Source: Dehalococcoidia bacterium UBA6495 (GTDB taxonomy: Bacteria; Chloroflexota; Dehalococcoidia; Lucifugimonadales; UBA826). Taken from it: 5,713 nucleotides of DNA. Both the position numbers and the translations under genes were made by a program. The stretch is from contig DJMH01000007.1 of assembly GCA_002435305.1 (NCBI GenBank), positions 1 to 5,713 on the forward strand, given 5' to 3'. The notes under the pieces are model-generated. The model ran no database searches, was not told the origin of the DNA, and was given only the letters and a program-made list of their open reading frames with translations. Shown here piece after piece: positions 1-4,389 of the stretch; position 1 is the first letter of the stretch; each line of letters starts with the position of its first letter.

Positions 1-218
1 CCAGAATAGTCCGGTAGAACCCTGGATATTGCTTTTGGTGTTGGGGTTGCCGATTTGCCCGGATTCGGAGTAATTCGGCGAACCATTTGTTCAGGTTCTA
101 GCTTCTCAGCTGTTTTGTCTTCAACCATGGATGCAGGTTTTGTTGCGCTTGTGCCTACACATGATGAAACGACCACCGAGAGGCATATAGCAATCGAGAA
201 ATAAGCTATCTGTTTCAT
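1..218 (-). CDS. Putative lipoprotein, N-terminal part (runs off the window)
   Basis: The reading frame starts at an ATG whose first base is 218 and stays open to the window edge, giving 72 residues of an incomplete protein. The start is MKQIAYFSIAICLSVVVSSC: a short charged end, a hydrophobic stretch at about residues 4-17, and a lipobox V17-S18-S19-C20. This is the pattern of a signal peptide cut by signal peptidase II, with Cys20 lipidated, so the protein should be anchored on the outer face of a membrane. After the cysteine comes a low-complexity linker rich in Thr, Pro, Lys and Glu (for example NPGKSATPTPK), typical of a tether before a folded domain that lies outside the window. An AAGGG ribosome site sits a few bases before the ATG. 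The function cannot be told. The lipobox is convincing, the identity of the mature domain is unknown. Confidence 0.72.
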   Translation of the reverse strand, partial: MKQIAYFSIAICLSVVVSSCVGTSATKPASMVEDKTAEKLEPEQMVRRITPNPGKSATPTPKAISRVLPDYS

Positions 219-266
219 AGTGCCCTTATAAATAATTCAAAATCATGTGTGGCCCATGGTTCCCTG

Positions 267-300
267 AATGAGTAGGGGAAAAGCGAGCCCCCTACCCACT
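267..300 (-). terminator. Strong hairpin between queF-like gene and lipoprotein gene
   Basis: Read on the minus strand, AGTGGGTAGGGG pairs with CCCCTACTCATT around a 10-base loop, giving 12 base pairs with two G-U wobbles. The plus-strand transcript would have A-C mismatches where the minus-strand RNA has wobbles, so the structure fits minus-strand RNA better. It lies 63 bases past the end of the queF-like gene and 48 bases before the lipoprotein ATG. No U-tract follows, so it is not a textbook intrinsic terminator. It could instead be a 5' leader structure of the lipoprotein mRNA or an mRNA-stabilising stem. Apart from this stem I see nothing clear in the 219-362 spacer. Confidence 0.45.
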
Positions 301-362
301 AACAGTCATTTTGTTAGAGCGATGGAAAATAGCTGGTGAATAAACACCCCCGGGCAAGTCTA

Positions 363-761
363 TTATTCGGCTTTGGCCCAATCGTTAAACTCTTCTTTAC
401 CGCCACGAACTTTCCAATCTGAATCGATTGTCAATTTGCTGGATATTCCGCCACGCACATTGAATTCCATAACCATGCGAATCCGTTTCGGGGAGTAAAT
501 ATCCATTAAGTCGTCATAAATAGTGTTGATAATTCGTTCATACGAAATACGCGTATCTCTAAATTGGTAAAAATATTGTTTTAGTGACTTTAATTCAATG
601 ACACTTTGGTCTGGGTAAAATGTGATGTTAGCCACAGCAAAATCAGGTTGTGCTTCGGCGCCAATAAACGTTATTTCTGGGGCATGAATCTTAATTTCAT
701 ATGCCTCAGAAGTCGGGTTATCTATCTTCTTCAGAATACTAGTTTCACTCCATTTTCTCAT
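363..761 (-). CDS. queF: QueF-family (7-cyano-7-deazaguanine reductase) T-fold protein lacking the catalytic cysteine
   Basis: This 132-residue protein matches short, single-domain QueF, which reduces preQ0 to preQ1 with NADPH in queuosine synthesis. Seen in the sequence: QPDFA at residues 38-42, the family signature E56-LKSLK-x-YFY (E[S/L]K[S/A]xK, for binding NADPH), Glu75 in the place of the substrate-recognising glutamate, and RGGIS at 103-107. Family members such as B. subtilis YkvM have a catalytic Cys seven residues before the Asp of QPDF, in a CPKTGQPDF context. Here that stretch reads TFIGAEAQPDF, one residue shorter, with no Cys; there is no cysteine anywhere in the protein. The Asp is kept (Asp40). 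The residue before Glu75 is Tyr where the B. subtilis enzyme has His. The thioimide chemistry of QueF therefore should not work as known. An AGGAG lies 5 bases before the ATG. The gene follows tRNA-Gln and a half tRNA-Glu on the same strand. Family is sure, activity is not. Confidence 0.85.
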   Translation of the reverse strand: MRKWSETSILKKIDNPTSEAYEIKIHAPEITFIGAEAQPDFAVANITFYPDQSVIELKSLKQYFYQFRDTRISYERIINTIYDDLMDIYSPKRIRMVMEFNVRGGISSKLTIDSDWKVRGGKEEFNDWAKAE

Positions 762-766
762 AATTG

Positions 767-771
767 CTCCT
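767..771 (-). promoter_or_regulatory. Ribosome binding site of the queF-like gene
   Basis: AGGAG on the minus strand with 5 bases to the ATG at 761. It fixes the start chosen for the queF-like protein. Confidence 0.7.
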
Positions 772-808
772 AATAGAATTGAAATTCTCGCAATTTATTG
801 TGCCATGA

Positions 809-850
809 GCCTTGAGAGGGCAGTGTACTGCGCTGCTAGACGAATGCGCC
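809..850 (-). pseudogene. 5' half of a degenerate tRNA-Glu(CTC)
   Basis: On the minus strand, 14 bases past the CCA end of tRNA-Gln, the sequence begins GGCGCAT and continues TCGTCTAG, then a D-loop, then CACTGCC, the loop CTCTCAA and GGC. The order and spacing fit the 5' half of a bacterial tRNA-Glu with anticodon CTC at 814-816. The D-stem has a C-U mismatch, only three of five anticodon-stem pairs form (GCC/GGC), and then the likeness stops: there is no T-arm and no ATGCGCC to close the acceptor stem. It shares the 11-mer ATTCGTCTAGC with the neighbouring tRNA-Gln. I read it as a tRNA gene cut or decayed after the anticodon loop. A chance likeness is less probable because the anticodon loop falls at the right distance. 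Confidence 0.55.
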
Positions 851-864
851 ACGGTTAGTGTTTT

Positions 865-938
865 TGGCTGGGGATATAGGAATCGAACCTATGCTTACAG
901 ATTCAGAGTCTGTTGTCCTACCGCTAGACGAATCCCCA
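865..938 (-). tRNA. tRNA-Gln (anticodon CTG)
   Basis: A complete cloverleaf reads on the minus strand. The acceptor stem is TGGGGAT with ATCCCCA (932-938 and 869-875), then G73 and an encoded CCA (865-867). The D-arm is GTC/GAC around TAGCGGTAG. The anticodon stem is ACAGA/TCTGT with loop CTCTGAA, so the anticodon is CTG, reading CAG for glutamine. The T-arm is ATAGG-TTCGATT-CCTAT. The U1-A72 first pair is typical of bacterial tRNA-Gln. All stems pair perfectly, so the gene should be functional. Confidence 0.96.
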
Positions 939-949
939 GTATTACACAA

Positions 950-978
950 ATTTTAACAAGGCGATATAAGCGACACAA
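950..978 (-). promoter_or_regulatory. Promoter of tRNA-Gln
   Basis: Minus strand: TTGTGT (973-978), a 17-base spacer, and TAAAAT (950-955), with 11 bases to the first tRNA nucleotide. Hexamers, spacing and distance all suit a sigma70-type promoter for the tRNA, perhaps reading on into the queF-like gene, for which I see no clear promoter of its own. Confidence 0.6.
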
Positions 979-1002
979 GGTAAGCACATAACATCTAAGC
1001 TG

Positions 1003-1032
1003 TTGCCGTGCCGGTAGGGTAGACCATAAAAT
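1003..1032 (+). promoter_or_regulatory. Candidate promoter of the SDR-decarboxylase operon
   Basis: TTGCCG (1003-1008), an 18-base spacer, and TAAAAT (1027-1032), about 40 bases before the first ATG of the operon at 1073. Together with the tRNA-Gln promoter it makes the 939-1072 spacer a divergent control region. No operator-like symmetry was seen here. Confidence 0.45.
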
Positions 1033-1072
1033 TCAACCCCAAGGCAGAAAAATATCTGAACTAGAGGTCCTT

Positions 1073-1846
1073 ATGTACACAATAGATCTAAGTGGTAAAA
1101 CCGCCGTTGTTTTTGGAATTGCAAATCAAAGGAGTATAGCCTGGTCTATAACTAAGATTCTCTCTGATGCCGGAGCAGAAATAGTCGCTACATATCAAAA
1201 CGAAAGAGTCAAAGAACCCGTCTCAAAGTTAACATCTGAGCTTCCTAATGTCTCTGTGATTGAATGTGACGTTAGCGACGAAAAAAACGTTGAATCGGCC
1301 TTTTCTCAAATTAATTCCATTTCGGGGAAAGTAGACATCGTTGTTCACTCGATAGCGTTTGCCCAGAAAGAAGATTTGGGTGGCAGGTTCGTGGATACAG
1401 ACCGTGAGGGATTTAGGATAGCCTTAGACATTAGCGCCTACTCTCTTGTTTCAATAACCAGACATGCTTCCCAATTAATGACTGAAGGAGGAAATATCAT
1501 CACCATGTCATTTATGGCTGCAGAGAAAGTCTTCCCTGGTTATAACATCATGAGCACAGCAAAAGCGGCCCTGGAAAATGAAGTAAGGCAATTAGCCAAC
1601 GATCTCGGTCCCGAAGGAATAAGAGTAAACGCTATCTCAGCAGGGCCTCTGGACACATTATCTTCCAGAGTTATAAGTGGTTATAGAGACATGAAAAAAG
1701 CACATCTGGAAAGGGCTCCGATGAAGAGAAATATAACTCACGAGGAAGTGGCCTCAACGGCTTTATATCTTTGTAGTGATATGTCCAGTGGCGTGACCGG
1801 TGAAGTAGTTCATGTCGACACCGGATATCACGTGATGGGAATATAA
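1073..1846 (+). CDS. FabI-like short-chain dehydrogenase/reductase
   Basis: The 257-residue protein is a Rossmann-fold SDR closest to enoyl-ACP reductase FabI. Visible in order: the divergent dinucleotide-binding segment GIANQRSIAW at 15-24, YQNER at 41-45, CDV at 65-67, VHSIAFA at 91-97, the catalytic pair Tyr157-x6-Lys164 (the FabI spacing), AISAGPLDTL at 187-196, and a C-terminal GEVVHVDTGYH. FabI enzymes use NAD(P)H to reduce the last double bond in fatty acid elongation. The other active-site tyrosine of FabI (in a SYLGAE context) is Phe147 here. A GAGG site lies 5 bases before the ATG. Two bases separate the stop from the start of a TPP decarboxylase subunit, so the genes are surely co-transcribed. 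That context suggests a specialised aldehyde, ketone or enoyl reductase beside a decarboxylase, not the housekeeping FabI. Family confidence is high; the substrate is unknown, so no symbol is given. Confidence 0.88.
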   Translation: MYTIDLSGKTAVVFGIANQRSIAWSITKILSDAGAEIVATYQNERVKEPVSKLTSELPNVSVIECDVSDEKNVESAFSQINSISGKVDIVVHSIAFAQKEDLGGRFVDTDREGFRIALDISAYSLVSITRHASQLMTEGGNIITMSFMAAEKVFPGYNIMSTAKAALENEVRQLANDLGPEGIRVNAISAGPLDTLSSRVISGYRDMKKAHLERAPMKRNITHEEVASTALYLCSDMSSGVTGEVVHVDTGYHVMGI

Positions 1847-1848
1847 AA

Positions 1849-2355
1849 ATGACGTGGGCACAAACTATTGTAGATGCTCTCAAAGAACATGAAATAAGTT
1901 TGATAGCGTACGTTCCCGATTCAAGTATTCATCAAGTCACTAAGATAGTGGATAAAGACGAATATTTCCATTTGGTCTCAGCAACACGCGAAGAGGAAGC
2001 TTTAGGAATCGCAGCCGGAGCTTACGCTACCGGCAGAAATGCTGCTGTTTTCATGCAGTCCAGTGGGTTCGGCAATTCTATTAACGCTGTGGCGGGACTT
2101 GCTATACCAAGCCGAATTCCCATTCCTATATTCATTAACCTTAGAGGAGAACACGGTGAGTTTAATATCGCCCAGGTAACTATGGGCCGGTCAACAAGGC
2201 CCATTTTAGATGTACTCGGTATTCCTCATTACACCTTAGATAGCGAGGAAAGACTCGAAGAGAAGGTCAATGGAGCTCTAAAATTATGTTATGCGTCAAG
2301 AGAACCTTTGGCCCTTTGTATGACACCTCTGCTTCATGGAGGTAAAAATGTTTAG
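1849..2355 (+). CDS. TPP-dependent 2-oxoacid decarboxylase, alpha subunit (sulfopyruvate/phosphonopyruvate decarboxylase type)
   Basis: This 168-residue protein is a stand-alone pyrimidine-binding (PYR) domain of a thiamine diphosphate enzyme. Residues 47-60 (REEEALGIAAGAYA) hold the conserved glutamate, Glu48, that activates the cofactor's aminopyrimidine ring. The stretch FMQSSGFGNSINAVAG (68-83) is typical of sulfopyruvate decarboxylase ComD and phosphonopyruvate decarboxylases, and the length is close to that of ComD. ComDE turns sulfopyruvate into sulfoacetaldehyde and CO2; the fused relatives act on phosphonopyruvate. Active sites form between PYR and PP domains, so this protein needs the next gene product. 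It starts two bases after the SDR stop with only a weak ribosome site, which suggests translational coupling, and overlaps the beta gene by 8 bases. The family is clear; sulfopyruvate as the real substrate is only one option. Confidence 0.88.
   Translation: MTWAQTIVDALKEHEISLIAYVPDSSIHQVTKIVDKDEYFHLVSATREEEALGIAAGAYATGRNAAVFMQSSGFGNSINAVAGLAIPSRIPIPIFINLRGEHGEFNIAQVTMGRSTRPILDVLGIPHYTLDSEERLEEKVNGALKLCYASREPLALCMTPLLHGGKNV
2338..2343 (+). promoter_or_regulatory. Ribosome binding site deciding the beta-subunit start
   Basis: GGAGGT lies inside the end of the alpha gene, with ATG at 2348 four bases later. The upstream in-frame ATG at 2336 runs straight into this site and has none of its own, so 2348 is the better start. 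Confidence 0.85.
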
Positions 2356-2920
2356 ATATTCAGCGACTAAAAGAATAATAAGTAATTTAGAGAGAGAACC
2401 GGTTGTATCTAACCTAGGACCGACATCTGATGAACTATGGCATGCTTCAGATCGAGACAGAAATTTTTACACTTATGGATCTATGGGCCTCTGTTCATCC
2501 ATTGCACTAGGAATGGCCTTATCCTGCGATGAAAAAGTCATTTCACTGGATGGTGACGGTTCGATATTAATGAATCTTGGGACGGTAGCAACGATTGGAC
2601 GGGAGACTCCGGCCAATCTAATAATTATTGTCTGGGATAATGAACAATGGGGTCAGACCGGACATCAGAAAAGCCATACCGCATTTGGAACAGATTTAGA
2701 AATGGTAGCCAAGTCCAACGGGATCGAAAAATCCTTTACAGTAGCGGATGAGGAAGAGTTAGACTCAATACTCCTGCAAGCATTGAACGAAGATGGCCCA
2801 TGGTTCATAGTAGCTAAGATAGAAGACGAGCCATACCTTTCAGTAGCACCTGTTGAACCGGAACACACACTACACCGATTTCGTCAAACCTTCGTCGGTA
2901 GACCAGACCGAGTCGGGTGA
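2348..2920 (+). CDS. TPP-dependent 2-oxoacid decarboxylase, beta subunit (ComE-like)
   Basis: The 190-residue protein is the diphosphate-binding (PP) half of the enzyme whose PYR half is encoded just upstream. The TPP motif is plain: Gly69-Asp70-Gly71, 26 residues, then Asn98 in WDNEQWGQTG, which ligate the magnesium and the cofactor diphosphate. YTYGSMGLCSSIALGMAL (41-58) is the usual segment before it. Length and split architecture without a central domain fit ComE. The C-terminal EHTLHRFR is usual for the phosphonopyruvate/sulfopyruvate group; about ten residues follow it and are encoded where this gene overlaps the 3' end of the convergent transporter gene by 37 bp. The start at 2348 is chosen for its GGAGGT. 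Alpha and beta most likely form an alpha2beta2 or larger soluble enzyme. Substrate is not settled: sulfopyruvate, phosphonopyruvate or another small 2-oxo acid. Confidence 0.88.
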   Translation: MFRYSATKRIISNLEREPVVSNLGPTSDELWHASDRDRNFYTYGSMGLCSSIALGMALSCDEKVISLDGDGSILMNLGTVATIGRETPANLIIIVWDNEQWGQTGHQKSHTAFGTDLEMVAKSNGIEKSFTVADEEELDSILLQALNEDGPWFIVAKIEDEPYLSVAPVEPEHTLHRFRQTFVGRPDRVG

Positions 2921-4215
2921 TTCACCGCTTCTGCTTCAACAAAGGGGATGATCTTTTCCCTTATCGAGGGCATAAATAGACCTGCTATTGCGACCAGCAG
3001 AAATCCAATTACTGAATTTATCATCAAGGCATTAGGGGCACCAATCCATTCAGAGATAGCTCCTATAATTAAAGATCCGATTGGGCCCGCACCGATTGCT
3101 ATGGTAACGACTCCCAGGACTCTTCCTCTAAGTTCAGCCTTAGAAACCAGCAAGACTATAGTCGATTGCATGGTTCCGAATCCAGAGGTACCAATTCCCA
3201 AAAACAATAACACCAGGAGCGATAGAAAATACCAACTGGAATTGGAAAAGAGAAACAGTGCCACAAGGGACAATAAAGAACCATACAAATATATTCTACC
3301 GTGGTATTTCATTCTGCTCTGTGATGCTATTCCAATAGAGCCAATTAATGCTCCCAACCCATCACTAGCCATCAAAATACCCATTAACAAAGGCCCTACA
3401 TTTAATATCTCTTTAGAAATCACAGTCACCATCTGCATGTAAGGGAAAAGAAGAAGATTCATTAATATCGTAATGACGATAACAGCAGAAATAGTCTGGT
3501 TCGTAAAAGCATATTTAAACCCTTCAGCCAAGTTTGCATATATCTGGGAAATTCCTACACGATCGTCTCCCTCGTTCGCAACATCAATTCTATTTTTAGA
3601 ATGGGAAACCTTCAAAATCATTAGGCATCCGACAGTCATAAATGAGGTGAGCATCACATAGGATCCACCAACGCCCACGAGGAAAATCATCGCTCCGGCA
3701 AGTGCTGGGCCAACCATTTTGCTTACATGCATTCCTACAGAATCTAAAGCCACACCATTGGTTATTCCTCTGGATCCGAGCATATCCATAATTAAAGACC
3801 TTCGGGAGGGGTTGTCTAGAGACCAACCTAACCCTGGGATAAATATCGCTATATATGCATACCAATATTCCACAGACCCGAATATAAATAGCAGAGACAT
3901 TACGGTAGCTGCCGCCAAATTAAGAAATTGAGTCACAACTATTAATTTTTTGCGGTTTAATTTATCAGCAAGGAATCCCCCAAAAATACCGAGAACCAGA
4001 AAAGGTACCATCCCAAAGAAACCCACCAGTCCAACGGAAAATGGTGACCTTGTTTGTTCCAAGACGAACCACGATAAGGTAGTCATTTGCATCCATCTAG
4101 ATACATACATCGAAATATTCGTCCCCCACAAAAGACGATAATTGCCGTTTCTAAAGGCATCGAACGTGTGTAAATTTTGGATATTTTTCGTATTTATTCG
4201 TGAATTAATCGACAT
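2884..4215 (-). CDS. MFS transporter (MFS_3 / EntS-like family)
   Basis: The 443-residue protein is strongly hydrophobic with about twelve membrane segments split by a polar cytoplasmic loop at about 203-240, the 6+6 layout of the major facilitator superfamily. Motif A is GGFLADKLNRKK at 79-90, between segments 2 and 3. DNPSRRSLIMDML (134-146) and ELRGRVLGV (361-369) are typical of the MFS_3 group, which includes the enterobactin exporter EntS and many proteins annotated as drug or metabolite exporters. FDAFRNGNYRLLW at 18-30 is the usual opening, so the start is about right, though no ribosome site precedes the ATG at 4215. It converges on the decarboxylase operon, overlapping by 37 bp, and shares a divergent control region with the enolase-superfamily gene. 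Role: probably movement of the substrate or product of the neighbouring enzymes; direction and cargo are unknown. Confidence 0.9.
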   Translation of the reverse strand: MSINSRINTKNIQNLHTFDAFRNGNYRLLWGTNISMYVSRWMQMTTLSWFVLEQTRSPFSVGLVGFFGMVPFLVLGIFGGFLADKLNRKKLIVVTQFLNLAAATVMSLLFIFGSVEYWYAYIAIFIPGLGWSLDNPSRRSLIMDMLGSRGITNGVALDSVGMHVSKMVGPALAGAMIFLVGVGGSYVMLTSFMTVGCLMILKVSHSKNRIDVANEGDDRVGISQIYANLAEGFKYAFTNQTISAVIVITILMNLLLFPYMQMVTVISKEILNVGPLLMGILMASDGLGALIGSIGIASQSRMKYHGRIYLYGSLLSLVALFLFSNSSWYFLSLLVLLFLGIGTSGFGTMQSTIVLLVSKAELRGRVLGVVTIAIGAGPIGSLIIGAISEWIGAPNALMINSVIGFLLVAIAGLFMPSIREKIIPFVEAEAVNHPTRSGLPTKV

Positions 4216-4231
4216 GAATTGTTAATCATAT

Positions 4232-4259
4232 ATTTTACAGTTCACTCGCAACACTTCAA
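4232..4259 (-). promoter_or_regulatory. Candidate promoter of the MFS gene with a very short leader
   Basis: Minus strand: TTGAAG (4254-4259), a 16-base spacer, and TAAAAT (4232-4237). Transcription would begin about ten bases before the ATG at 4215, in a stretch with no Shine-Dalgarno sequence. The mRNA may be nearly leaderless. Confidence 0.4.
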
Positions 4260-4267
4260 GAGTGGGG

Positions 4268-4307
4268 AAAACAACATAAAACAACAGATTGTTAATAAAA
4301 TCTTAAC
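4268..4307. promoter_or_regulatory. Operator-like repeat cluster in the divergent control region
   Basis: Two perfect copies of AAAACAACA start 10 bp apart (4268-4276 and 4278-4286), one helical turn. They run into an inverted repeat AACAA-CAGA-TTGTT (4280-4293) and then GTTAA-7 bases-TTAAC (4291-4307). ATTGTTAAT at 4288-4296 recurs at 4218-4226, next to the MFS start. This sits between two divergent genes, where a shared regulator would bind. The DNA is AT-rich, so part of this may be chance. Confidence 0.35.
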
Positions 4308-4328
4308 GAAAACAGAAAAAAAGGCGGG

Positions 4329-4357
4329 TTGATGGAACAAGAATTGCTTGTTAGCAT
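4329..4357 (+). promoter_or_regulatory. Candidate promoter of the enolase-superfamily gene
   Basis: TTGATG (4329-4334), a 17-base spacer, and TAGCAT (4352-4357). Transcription would start near 4364, before the GGAG at 4380-4383 and the ATG at 4390, and after the TTG at 4348. It thus supports the shorter protein. Confidence 0.4.
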
Positions 4358-4389
4358 CCCATAAAAAGGTCAAGGGTCTGGAGAAGTTT

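Noticed and set aside
835..933. Repeated GCTAGACGAAT (835-845 and 923-933) as a mobile-element attachment repeat
   Set aside because: Both copies fall at the same place in the D-arm of two related tRNA sequences, so shared tRNA structure explains them; no integrase is present.
2336..2347. ATG at 2336 as start of the decarboxylase beta subunit
   Set aside because: It overlaps the GGAGGT that serves the ATG at 2348 and has no ribosome site itself.
1671..2868. Short minus-strand open frames (1671-1883, 2022-2204, 2665-2868) opposite the operon
   Set aside because: They are antisense to genes with clear motifs and show no features of their own.
2948..4141. Several plus-strand open frames (2948-3442, 3473-3661, 3719-3931, 3950-4141)
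   Set aside because: They lie opposite the MFS gene, have no recognisable domains or ribosome sites, and show the composition expected from reading a membrane-protein gene backwards.
4348..4389. Upstream TTG start adding 14 residues to the enolase-superfamily protein
   Set aside because: The added residues do not resemble the family, the TTG lies before the likely transcription start, and the ATG at 4390 has a well-placed GGAG.
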